Assembly: GCA_964394205.1 (NCBI GenBank)
Contig: CAYMVS010000069.1
Span: 1 to 11,288, forward strand
DNA length: 11,288 nt
Origin: HGM05190 sp964394205
GTDB lineage: Bacteria > Bacteroidota > Bacteroidia > Bacteroidales > Muribaculaceae
Reading direction: 5' to 3'
Part shown: in pieces, positions 1-6,301 of the stretch
How positions within the stretch are numbered: position 1 is the first letter of the stretch
Layout: each line of letters begins with the position of its first letter
The notes under the pieces: model-generated
The model's database searches: none
Seen by the model: the letters and a program-made list of their open reading frames with translations, nothing else
What the model was told of the DNA's origin: nothing
Position numbers and translations under genes: made by a program

Positions 1-282
1 GCCAACGATCTCAACACCGAGCTTGAAAAGGCCCTGCGTCTCGAAGACTTCCTCGTGATGGCCAAGATGATGGCTATCGATGCCCTCAACCGCAACGAGT
101 CCTGCGGCGCTCACTTCCGCGAGGAGTATCAGACCGCCGACGGCGAGGCTAAACGCAACGATAAGGACTATATGTATGTGTCATGCTGGAAATATACCGG
201 CGACAACGAGAAACCGGTGCTCCTCAAAGAGCCCCTCAACTATGAGGAGATACAGGTTCAGACACGTAACTACAAGTCATAA
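1..282 (+). CDS. frdA: Fumarate reductase/succinate dehydrogenase flavoprotein subunit, C-terminal part (5' end outside window)
   Basis: This is the last 93 codons of the FAD-binding catalytic subunit of the enzyme that interconverts fumarate and succinate at the inner face of the cytoplasmic membrane. The frame is open from base 1 and ends in TAA. The fragment contains the family's C-terminal signature, an N-R-N-E-S-C-G-A-H-F-R-E-E-Y stretch at about residues 31-44 of the fragment, corresponding to the ES.GAH.R segment near the active site, followed by the W-K-Y and final L-N-Y-E-E segments. The FAD-binding domain lies outside the window. The iron-sulfur subunit gene starts 33 bases downstream on the same strand, as expected for a frd operon. 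In anaerobic Bacteroidales this enzyme normally works as a fumarate reductase on the way to succinate and propionate. The direction of the reaction is inferred from the lineage and is not visible in the sequence. Confidence 0.9.
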   Translation, partial: ANDLNTELEKALRLEDFLVMAKMMAIDALNRNESCGAHFREEYQTADGEAKRNDKDYMYVSCWKYTGDNEKPVLLKEPLNYEEIQVQTRNYKS

Positions 283-315
283 TTCTCAAATCCACTTGAT
301 TAAAAAGAACAGAAA

Positions 316-1071
316 ATGGAACATAATATAAATGTAAACCTGAAAATTTGGCGTCAACGTGGTCCCAAAGAGAAAGGACAGTTTGTCTCTTATCGCGTTG
401 AAAACGTCTCGACCGGCAGCTCATTTCTCGAGATGCTCGACATGCTCAACCAGACACTTGTAGAAAAAGGCGAGGAGCCGGTGGTGTTTGACAACGATTG
501 CCGCGAGGGTATCTGCGGCATGTGCTCGCTCTATATCAACGGCGAGCCCCACGGCCCGGTGCAGGGTATCACCACCTGTCAGCTGCACATGCGCAAGTTT
601 AACGACGGCGACACCATCACCATCGAGCCCTGGCGCTCGGCTGCGTTCCCCGTGATACGCGACCTGATGGTCAACCGCAATGCCTTCGACCAGATCCAGC
701 AGGCCGGTGGATATGTGTCGTTCAACTGTGGCGGCGCCCCCGATGCCAATGCCACCCCCATCTCAAAAGAGGTGGCCGACGTGGCTATGGACTCGGCAAC
801 CTGCATTGGCTGTGGAGCTTGCGTAGCCGCTTGTAAGAACGGCTCGGCGATGCTCTTTGTCAGCGCCAAGGTGAGCCAGTTCGCACTGCTGCCCCAGGGC
901 CAGGTGGAGCGTGCCCGTCGTGCCCGCGCCATGGTCAGGAAGATGGACGAGCTCGGCTTTGGCAACTGCACCAACACCGGTGCTTGCGCCGCCGAGTGCC
1001 CCAAGAATGTGCCTTTGAGCAACATCGCCCGCCTCAACCGCGAGTTTATCAGCGCCAAGCTCAAAGACTGA
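316..1071 (+). CDS. frdB: Fumarate reductase/succinate dehydrogenase iron-sulfur subunit
   Basis: This 251-residue protein is the electron-transfer subunit between the flavoprotein and the membrane anchor. The N-terminal ferredoxin-like domain carries [2Fe-2S] ligands C62, C67, C70 and C88 (D-C-R-E-G-I-C-G-M-C, then T-T-C-Q). The C-terminal domain has C163, C166, C169 and C173 (C-I-G-C-G-A-C-V-A-A-C) and a second set at C218, C224 and C228 (ending C-P-K-N-V-P). Together these fit the [4Fe-4S] and [3Fe-4S] centres. C173 is followed by K-N-G-S-A and not by the Pro of classical ferredoxin-type motifs; I recall this from the non-classical SdhB/FrdB group found in Bacteroidota. An additional Cys lies at 138. 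The ATG at 316 gives the usual length and comes 33 bases after the flavoprotein stop. A hairpin terminator follows, so this is the last gene of the operon. A frdC-type anchor would have to lie upstream, outside the window. Confidence 0.95.
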   Translation: MEHNINVNLKIWRQRGPKEKGQFVSYRVENVSTGSSFLEMLDMLNQTLVEKGEEPVVFDNDCREGICGMCSLYINGEPHGPVQGITTCQLHMRKFNDGDTITIEPWRSAAFPVIRDLMVNRNAFDQIQQAGGYVSFNCGGAPDANATPISKEVADVAMDSATCIGCGACVAACKNGSAMLFVSAKVSQFALLPQGQVERARRARAMVRKMDELGFGNCTNTGACAAECPKNVPLSNIARLNREFISAKLKD

Positions 1072-1099
1072 TAAAACGATACAGGTAACAATCGATATA

Positions 1100-1134
1100 G
1101 TCGAGGTCCGGGCCACCCCCCGGGCCTCGACTTT
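1100..1134 (+). terminator. Hairpin terminator after frdB
   Basis: A 13-base arm at 1100-1112 (GTCGAGGTCCGGG) pairs with 1119-1131 (CCCGGGCCTCGAC) with one G-T wobble and a 6-base loop, followed by a short TTTA. It sits 28 bases after the frdB stop. The T tract is weak, but the stem is long and GC-rich, so it is a reasonable end for the frd transcript. Confidence 0.75.
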
Positions 1135-1239
1135 ATGCCGTCAACAGAGCAAATAACCGACTTTGGTTGCCGTATCGCACCCCGCGCGGAGACCTGTTAT
1201 TCGGAAGAGTGGGAGGGTGAAGTGTTAAAAAGTGTGAAC

Positions 1240-1249
1240 GGGGGGGGGG
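1240..1249 (+). repeat. Homopolymer of ten G next to a promoter
   Basis: Ten consecutive G residues lie 22 bases upstream of a TAnnTTTG promoter box and 64 bases before the ATG of the outer-membrane receptor gene. The run ends roughly where the -33 element would lie. Long G runs are prone to slipped-strand mispairing, so the copy number may vary between cells. Confidence 0.9.
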
Positions 1250-1251
1250 TA

Positions 1252-1279
1252 TTTCATGTAACTTTATTTATTACTTTTG
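1252..1279 (+). promoter_or_regulatory. Bacteroidota-type promoter for the outer-membrane receptor gene
   Basis: TACTTTTG at 1272-1279 matches the Bacteroidota -7 consensus TAnnTTTG exactly and lies 34 bases before the ATG at 1314. The -33 box is poor: the nearest candidate is TTTC at 1252-1255, 16 bases upstream. The G10 run abuts this region. A weak -33 box next to a G run could mean that promoter strength depends on the run length, or that an activator is needed. Confidence 0.65.
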
Positions 1280-1313
1280 CGTCTTACTAATGTAAACCAA
1301 TTTTATTTTCAAG

Positions 1314-2288
1314 ATGAAACGACATCACATTGCTCTGTTGCTGCTGTTTTCATTGCTGACCCTCCAGGCCGCCGGTCTTAAGGGCAGCTCTGACTCACGG
1401 CTTGTTCTCACCGGTCGGGTGAAAGACGCTGTCACCAAGTTTGACCTGACCGACGCAAAAATTCTCTGGTATGACTCACTCGGAAATGTGTGTGACACAT
1501 TGGAGTGCAAATCACGGCGATACACGCGGCGCGAGGTTGTCGAGTCGTCCGATTTTTACAAGAATATCGGTCGAGGGGACTCGGTGTATGTCTTTGATGT
1601 GATATGCGACCGATATTCGCCCCAGACAATTACATTTGAAGTAAAGGATGCCGGGCGTAAAAATATGGTGGAGGTGCCCGTTATCTACCTCAGCCGGGCG
1701 CCGCGCCAGCTTGACGAGGTGACCGTCCAGGCATCGAGAATTAAGTTCTACAACAAAGGGGACACGGTTGTTTTCAATGCCGATGCCTTCCAGTTGGCCG
1801 AGGGGTCGATGCTCGACGGCCTGATTTCACAGCTGCCGGGCGTTGAGTTGCACGATGACGGGCAAATCATGGTCAACGGCGAGTTTGTCGACGAGCTGTT
1901 GCTCAACGGCAAGGAGTTTCTTGATGGTAACAAGCAGCTTATGCTCGACAATATCGCGGCCTACACGGTGAAAAACGTCGAGGTTTACCGCGGGCAGAAC
2001 GCTAAGGAGAAATGGATGAACGAGACAACGGCGCCTCAGCATCTGACCATGAATGTCCAACTGAAAAAGGAGTATAACATCGGCACCATTATCAATGCCC
2101 AGGGGGGCATCGGCACAGAGGGGCGCTACAGTGGCCGCCTGTTCACGTCATGGTTTAACGCCACGTCGCGACTGACTCTCTTGGGCAACATCAACAACCT
2201 AAACGACAACCGCAAGCCGGGAAAGAGTGACACATGGACCCCCGACATGATGCCTTCGGGCACCAGCAATACCGCATGGCGACCCTGA
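1314..2288 (+). CDS. N-terminal fragment of outer-membrane receptor-like protein (signal peptide, regulatory-like domain, plug)
   Basis: This frame encodes 324 residues. Residues 1-20 form a Sec signal peptide (M-K-R-H-H then a Leu-rich core). Residues about 29-125 fit a carboxypeptidase-regulatory-like beta-sandwich (L-V-L-T-G-R-V-K-D-A). From about 133 (L-D-E-V-T-V) to 250 comes a plug-like domain, with the diagnostic L-P-G-V-E at 174-178 and M-V-N-G-E...L-L-L-N-G-K-E-F up to 202. The first barrel strands begin at about 255, and N-N-L-N-D-N-R-K-P-G at 294-303 resembles the start of the barrel in the OMP beta-barrel family. The stop after A-W-R-P is premature and lies in the middle of what should be a continuous barrel. 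The ATG at 1314 directly precedes the signal peptide and follows a good promoter box. Unless the frame is restored, the product would have a plug without a barrel and is probably degraded. Confidence 0.85.
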   Translation: MKRHHIALLLLFSLLTLQAAGLKGSSDSRLVLTGRVKDAVTKFDLTDAKILWYDSLGNVCDTLECKSRRYTRREVVESSDFYKNIGRGDSVYVFDVICDRYSPQTITFEVKDAGRKNMVEVPVIYLSRAPRQLDEVTVQASRIKFYNKGDTVVFNADAFQLAEGSMLDGLISQLPGVELHDDGQIMVNGEFVDELLLNGKEFLDGNKQLMLDNIAAYTVKNVEVYRGQNAKEKWMNETTAPQHLTMNVQLKKEYNIGTIINAQGGIGTEGRYSGRLFTSWFNATSRLTLLGNINNLNDNRKPGKSDTWTPDMMPSGTSNTAWRP

Positions 2289-4234
2289 GCTACGACTATG
2301 CCAACCCCGAGGAGACGGTTGAAATTGCCGCCAACGCTTTGTTTGAACAGACCCGCAACCATGATTATACCACGACAGCCGTCACCAATTTCCTGACCAC
2401 GGGCAACACGTTTGAAAACCGATATAGCCGTGACCACAATGTTGACACGCGTTATAAAGCCGACGGCACCCTGCGCCTGCGCAACGACAAGGTGAGCGGC
2501 TATCTCGACCTGAGCGCCCTCTACCGTCGGAAGAGTAACGGCAACGAGGCGCTTGCCGGCTCGTTTAAAACAGAGCAGGAGCAAATGACCATCGACCTGT
2601 TGCGCGAGCTTTACACCAATGCCGATGAGACAACATTGCAGTCGATCATCAACCGCTCGGCCACAATGACCGATGGAGCGAGCCGCCAGATCGACCTCCG
2701 CGCAACCCCGGGTGTCGGGTTCTCGATTCCCGGAACAAGCGACCACCTCACGTTTGAGGCCTATTTACGCTACAACAGTGTCAAAGAGGAGCGATGGCGC
2801 GATTACCAAATCAATTATGGCGCCGACCCGACCCCGGCCAATCGTCGCCGTCAATATTTTGACGACACCCCCAACCATCTGTTGACGTCGGTCAACAACA
2901 TCACCTACCGCTATTCAAAGGGTGACCTCCATCTGTCGCTCAACTATGAGTACCGGTTCAGCGATCATGAGAAAGACTCCTACATGTTTGCGCTCGAGCG
3001 TCTCAACGACATGGGCATGTATGGCGTGCTCCCCTCGGGTTATCTTGACACCTTTGACCCCGCCAACAGTTACACCTCGCGGTTGATTGAAAACAAACAC
3101 TCGCTCATGCCCTCGTTGGTCTACTTCTCATATCCCGAAGACAACACATGGAGTTTCTCCTGCTACATCAGCCCCGAGTTTTCACTCAAGCACCAGCGTC
3201 TCGACTATTGGCGCGACGGGCGCTCCTATCTGGTCAAGCAGTCATCGTTTCTGGTGACCTCGTCGACCTACGACATGGCAGCCTTCTTCAGCTTCTCGCC
3301 ATGGCAAGACGAGAGAAAACGCACCCGGTACCGCAACCGCCTGGAAGCTCATCTGAATATTACCCCGACCACCCCCGACCCGTTTGAACGTGTCGAGGTG
3401 GTAAACGACTCCGACCCGCTCAACATCACTTCGGGCAACCCCGACCTGAAGACATCCTACAGTTTCTGCCCTTCGCTCTCATGGGATTTCATACCCAACC
3501 ACCCCGAGCACCCCATCATAAACGCGTTGAGCGTTTCTTACACGGTCATTGACAACCAGCTGACACGAGGTTACACCTACGACACAACCACCGGTGTGCG
3601 CCACACACGCACCTACAACGTCGGCGGCAACTCGATGGCCGACATCAACGAGACTTTCAATCTGCAGTTCGGCCGCCGCAACCAGTTCACCCTGTCGTCG
3701 ATTACCGGCGCGTCGCTCACACGCAGTGCCGACATGATCGGTGTCGACATGATTGAACCTGTCAGCTCGCGAGTCAACACATCATTGCTCTCCGAGAAGG
3801 TGAAATTGGAGTGGAATATAGGCAAGCAGGCGATATATGTCAATGCGTCGGCCACCCTGCGTCAAACGACCTCGCCACGTCCCGATTTTGAGTCGATCAA
3901 CGCCCGCCATTTCAGCTATGGCGTCAAGGGTAACTTCAAGCTCCCCGCCGGCTTTGGCATCTCGACCGACCTGACCGCCTACACCCGCCGCGGTTATGGC
4001 ATGAAGGAGCTCGACACAAGCGACGTGGTGTGGAACATGAGGGTCAGCTACTGCCCGCCGCGCGCGTCGCGCTGGGTGTTCATGCTCGATGGATTTGACA
4101 TGTTGCATCAGCTGTCAAACGTCAACTATGCCGTCAACGCCGCCGGTCGCACCGTGAGCTACTCCAACACGCTGCCCCGCTACATCCTCCTGTCAGTGCA
4201 ATATCGCCTGAACATCCAGCCCAAAAAGCGTTGA
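2234..4234 (+). CDS. C-terminal fragment: outer-membrane beta-barrel of the receptor-like protein
   Basis: This frame is open for 666 codons from an ATG at 2234, but that ATG is probably not a genuine start: the first 14 codons are out of frame with the upstream gene, and family-like sequence begins at R-M-A-T-L-S-Y-D-Y (from about 2273). The rest shows alternating aromatic and polar residues typical of barrel strands. At residues 401-406 it has G-N-P-D-L-K, the motif found before the final strands in SusC/TonB-dependent receptors. It ends with P-R-Y-I-L-L-S-V-Q-Y-R-L-N-I-Q-P-K-K-R, the usual tail of this family with a last beta strand plus a short basic end. No signal peptide is present, so it cannot reach the outer membrane unless fused to the upstream part. 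The ligand is unknown. The family includes receptors for glycans, metal chelates and peptides. Confidence 0.8.
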   Translation: MDPRHDAFGHQQYRMATLSYDYANPEETVEIAANALFEQTRNHDYTTTAVTNFLTTGNTFENRYSRDHNVDTRYKADGTLRLRNDKVSGYLDLSALYRRKSNGNEALAGSFKTEQEQMTIDLLRELYTNADETTLQSIINRSATMTDGASRQIDLRATPGVGFSIPGTSDHLTFEAYLRYNSVKEERWRDYQINYGADPTPANRRRQYFDDTPNHLLTSVNNITYRYSKGDLHLSLNYEYRFSDHEKDSYMFALERLNDMGMYGVLPSGYLDTFDPANSYTSRLIENKHSLMPSLVYFSYPEDNTWSFSCYISPEFSLKHQRLDYWRDGRSYLVKQSSFLVTSSTYDMAAFFSFSPWQDERKRTRYRNRLEAHLNITPTTPDPFERVEVVNDSDPLNITSGNPDLKTSYSFCPSLSWDFIPNHPEHPIINALSVSYTVIDNQLTRGYTYDTTTGVRHTRTYNVGGNSMADINETFNLQFGRRNQFTLSSITGASLTRSADMIGVDMIEPVSSRVNTSLLSEKVKLEWNIGKQAIYVNASATLRQTTSPRPDFESINARHFSYGVKGNFKLPAGFGISTDLTAYTRRGYGMKELDTSDVVWNMRVSYCPPRASRWVFMLDGFDMLHQLSNVNYAVNAAGRTVSYSNTLPRYILLSVQYRLNIQPKKR

Positions 4235-4295
4235 CGGGCCGTTGGACCTTGAGAATTTGGGCGCAGAGTTATGATATTGCAGCGCGCACCCATCA

Positions 4296-4334
4296 GGTCA
4301 TCGATCTATCTTGTGCAAAGACAGATCGATGACC
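4296..4334. repeat. Perfect 12-base inverted repeat
   Basis: GGTCATCGATCT at 4296-4307 and its exact complement AGATCGATGACC at 4323-4334 flank a 15-base loop. The stem is not followed by a T run and starts 62 bases after the receptor stop, so it is not an obvious intrinsic terminator. It could be an RNA-stabilising hairpin, a repeat-element end or a protein-binding site. Confidence 0.8.
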
Positions 4335-4381
4335 ATGATATCGCCTCTCGCGAGGCTCACTCTTTTGGCTATCGCATTGAT

Positions 4382-4422
4382 CCCCAGGCTCGCCAAGGCA
4401 TCGCCTGGGGTTACCCATAACC
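4382..4422. repeat. Two adjacent inverted repeats (8-base and 5-base arms)
   Basis: CCCCAGGC at 4382-4389 pairs exactly with GCCTGGGG at 4403-4410. The 13-base loop itself holds GCCAAGGC (4392-4399). Overlapping by two bases, GGTTA at 4409-4413 pairs with TAACC at 4418-4422 around CCCA. The tandem arrangement suggests a folded RNA or a repeat-family unit. Confidence 0.7.
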
Positions 4423-4559
4423 TCGCGCCTACGGTGCTCTGTCGCCGGGCGCGTTTGCCGGTGCTAATGGAGGTTGTCGACTGTAGGTGCAAAAAAAATC
4501 CCGTCGCCCACTTCATCAGTGAGCCTCGGGACCAAGCCAAAAGGCAATTGTAAATTCTA

Positions 4560-5001
4560 ACATTGGCCCGGATATTTCCAAGCCTGTTTTACATAGAGAT
4601 TATATCATACTTACAAACACCATGTCACATCGACCCATGCTCGGCGTCTCACGACGCAACCGACCGAGTGATGTTGCTTTGGCCTTAGTCCTCAAAAAAT
4701 TAATAGGATATTATCATCAGTCTCTAAGGATTGCAACGGCGTTATTTGGTTGCAAAATTATATACAATTTGTTGATATGGCAAGAAATTAACAAAAAATA
4801 ACTGTCGGGGGCTTATGTTACTCCCTTCCCGATCTTGCGATGACTTCCGGAAATTGATGTCGTTAATCCCGGCTATTGTTGTCGCGGCCTATATGGCGAC
4901 GCGGTGTATGTTCAGATGTTTGATAAAACTATGTTTTCAAACATAATTGGTTGACATTGTGCTAAAAAATCAAGCGATATTCACATTTTTTTACCAAAAT
5001 G
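4560..5001. other. Intergenic stretch without a recognisable gene
   Basis: This stretch is mostly AT-rich, with no open frame that looks like a protein. I see a short hairpin at 4640-4668 (inner stem GCGTC/GACGC) and a small perfect one at 4931-4944 (ATGTTT/AAACAT). On the minus strand, TAATTTTG (4760-4753) fits the -7 consensus, with a TTG 20 bases upstream (4783-4781). Given the base composition this last match may be chance. Confidence 0.5.
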
Positions 5002-5033
5002 TTTGGATTTTTGATTTTGGTTTATTATTTTTG
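5002..5033 (+). promoter_or_regulatory. Promoter-like pair TTTG-20-TATTTTTG facing a terminator
   Basis: TTTG at 5002-5005 lies 20 bases before TATTTTTG at 5026-5033, matching both Bacteroidota promoter boxes and their usual spacing. The surrounding DNA is very AT-rich, so a chance match is possible. Transcription from here would start near 5040 and meet the terminator at 5158-5189. Confidence 0.45.
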
Positions 5034-5039
5034 TTGAAC

Positions 5040-5189
5040 AATGATAAAACGACCGAGGCTTTCAAAAGCTTATGGCTGTCAATTCATTTTTTAGCTTCAA
5101 AACGTTTCAGAACCGTTTTTTTCAAAATATATATGTTTTTATAGATTGTAGATTTAGAAAAGGCTTTATCGCGAGATAAAGCCTTTTTT
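5040..5189 (+). ncRNA. Candidate small RNA of about 150 nt (promoter to terminator, no protein)
   Basis: The interval is bounded by a consensus-like promoter (5002-5033) and a perfect 13-base-pair terminator stem with six T (5158-5189). It contains a small hairpin, GCTT-TCAA-AAGC, just after its start at about 5060-5071, and otherwise AU-rich sequence. No start codon opens a plausible frame downstream of the promoter. The frame that crosses it begins with TTG at 4949-4947 context upstream of the promoter and reads as low-complexity Phe/Leu-rich sequence. I do not recognise an RNA family. The terminator also serves the convergent glycosyltransferase operon, so its presence alone does not prove a plus-strand transcript. 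Confidence 0.35.
5158..5189. terminator. Strong bidirectional intrinsic terminator
   Basis: AAAAGGCTTTATC (5158-5170) and GATAAAGCCTTTT (5175-5187) form a perfect 13-base-pair stem around a GCGA loop. On the plus strand the stem runs into six T (5184-5189). On the minus strand it ends in TTTTC. It begins 4 bases past the stop codon of the GT4 gene and therefore closes the minus-strand operon. It can also stop plus-strand transcripts. Confidence 0.92.
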
Positions 5190-5193
5190 GGGG

Positions 5194-6300
5194 TCAGCTG
5201 ACAGGAGCGGTTTGTGGCGCGACGAGGGAGCGGAGTGTGTTGTAGAGCGCGGGGATGACAATGGAAGCCCGGAATGTCTCGGCGGTCGCCCGGGCCTGAC
5301 TCGAGAGGGCGGCACGGGTGTCGGGCGAGCGGCGGCTGTAGGTCAACAGGCGGTCAACGAGAGCGTTGACACTGCCCGGCTCAAACAGATAGCCGTTGAC
5401 ACCGTCGGTGATATAAGACGCCGGTGCACCGGTGCGCGATGCAACGACCGGGGTGCCGGCAGCCATCGCCTCGAGGGCCACTCGCCCGAGGCTCTCTCCG
5501 ACTGTCGAGGGGAAGACGCAGAGGTCGAGCGAGGCATAAAGCTCGGGGAGCGCCTGGCGTGACAGCTTGCCGCGATAGACGATGTTGTCGTCGAGCCCCC
5601 GCTCCTTTACCATGGCGAGCATCCGGTCGACATCGGGCCCGTCGCCGGCAATGACGCCGAGGCAGTTGATGTTGCGCGCCCTCAGCTGAGAGACGGCCTC
5701 GATAAACATGGACCATCCTTTCACCCGGTCGAGACGCGACACATAGCCGATGGTGAACGGTCGGCCCGGCGCGGCCTCCTTGTGGGGCACATAGAAACGG
5801 TCGTCGATACCCTCGGCCGGCGATATGTGTATCCGGTCGGTGTCGAGACCTTTGAACTCGTTGGCGATGATGTCGGCACAGTAGCGCGACGGCGCGATGA
5901 CCAGTGTGGCTCTCTTTATGACGGGACGTGCCAGCCGCTTGAGAAATTTCTTCAGCCGGGTTGAGGGCCTGATGTCGTCGCTGTGCACGTTGAAGACCAG
6001 CGGCAAGCGCCGCGACACGCGCGCCAGGCGAACGGCCACGATGGGGTGGGAGAGCGAGTGGAGGTAGATCAGGTCATAACCGCCGCGACGCAGGGCGACA
6101 TAGAGATCGCGCGAAAAGCGCAAGTGGGCCTTGAGCGTGGCGATGAAACCCCGGGGCTTGCCGCAGATGGCAATCAGGTCGTTGGTGCCCCCGTCGCGCT
6201 CAACCTCCCGCGACAGCCGGGCCACAAAATTTCTCTTTGTGGTGGCATACCGGGGCTGTGCAGCCGACGGATATTTGCTTGATACTGTTAATATTTTCAT
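5194..6300 (-). CDS. Glycosyltransferase family 4 (GT-B fold)
   Basis: This 368-residue protein is of normal GT4 length and lacks transmembrane segments, so it is a cytosolic or membrane-associated enzyme moving a sugar from an NDP-sugar to a growing glycan, with retention of configuration. The N-terminal Rossmann domain starts K-I-L-T-V-S-S-K-Y-P and contains H-S-L-S-H at 81-85 and the F-N-V-H-S-D-D segment at 103-109. The C-terminal donor domain begins near G-Y-V-S-R-L-D-R-V-K-G (185-195), with I-A-G-D-G-P at 217-222. The E-x7-E donor motif is E269...E277 in G-E-S-L-G-R-V-A-L-E-A-M-A-A-G-T-P. Its start lies one base past the stop of the GT2 gene, so the two are very likely translated together. 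It is the last gene before the terminator at 5158-5189. Donor and acceptor cannot be told; surface polysaccharide or protein O-glycan assembly is the likely setting. Confidence 0.9.
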   Translation of the reverse strand: MKILTVSSKYPSAAQPRYATTKRNFVARLSREVERDGGTNDLIAICGKPRGFIATLKAHLRFSRDLYVALRRGGYDLIYLHSLSHPIVAVRLARVSRRLPLVFNVHSDDIRPSTRLKKFLKRLARPVIKRATLVIAPSRYCADIIANEFKGLDTDRIHISPAEGIDDRFYVPHKEAAPGRPFTIGYVSRLDRVKGWSMFIEAVSQLRARNINCLGVIAGDGPDVDRMLAMVKERGLDDNIVYRGKLSRQALPELYASLDLCVFPSTVGESLGRVALEAMAAGTPVVASRTGAPASYITDGVNGYLFEPGSVNALVDRLLTYSRRSPDTRAALSSQARATAETFRASIVIPALYNTLRSLVAPQTAPVS

Positions 6301-6301
6301 C

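Larger units (their letters stand above)
1314..4234 (+). pseudogene. Frameshifted SusC/TonB-receptor-like outer-membrane beta-barrel gene (whole locus)
   Basis: Two overlapping reading frames together make one receptor-like protein of about 973 residues. The first frame carries the signal peptide, regulatory-like domain and plug, and stops at 2286-2288. The second, shifted by -1, carries the barrel to its natural end at 4234. The protein reads on smoothly if one base is restored near 2271-2275: T-S-N-T in the first frame joins R-M-A-T-L-S-Y-D-Y in the second. A lost C in the ACC-CGC junction is the simplest explanation. It could be a true mutation, a phase-off state or a sequencing/assembly error. 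No SusD-like lipoprotein gene follows, so this is an orphan receptor-like protein, not a Sus-type pair. Confidence 0.8.
4235..4559. other. Non-coding, hairpin-rich, repeat-like block downstream of the receptor gene
   Basis: I find no credible gene here. The segment contains a series of inverted repeats: a perfect 12-base pair (4296-4307 with 4323-4334), a 5-base hairpin (4343-4356), a perfect 8-base pair (4382-4389 with 4403-4410) and a 5-base hairpin (4409-4422). It also has a near-direct repeat, ATGATATTGC at 4271-4280 against ATGATATCGC at 4335-4344. Two 80-codon open frames on opposite strands cover it (4311-4553 plus, 4298-4540 minus), but both look like by-products of GC-rich repeat DNA. 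The CCCCAGGC...GCCTGGGG hairpin resembles, from memory only, repeats scattered through Bacteroidales genomes and often mis-annotated as small hypothetical proteins. Confidence 0.5.

Noticed and set aside
2219..2225. GGGAAAG heptamer in the right phase (G-GGA-AAG) for programmed -1 frameshifting into the barrel frame
   Set aside because: A -1 slip here reads GAG then TGA (2228-2230) at once, so it would not reach the barrel frame. The needed shift must lie between 2231 and 2286.
4296..4334. 12-base hairpin as the terminator of the receptor gene
   Set aside because: No T run follows on either strand and it lies 62 bases past the stop, so it is recorded only as a repeat.
4298..4553. Two 80-codon open frames on opposite strands (4311-4553 plus, 4298-4540 minus)
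   Set aside because: They overlap each other and the inverted repeats, lack any recognisable domain, and look like translated repeat DNA.
4947..5144. 65-codon frame starting with TTG in AT-rich DNA
   Set aside because: It has a weak start and Phe/Leu/Lys-rich composition that simply reflects the base composition, with no promoter at its start. The promoter-like pair lies inside it.
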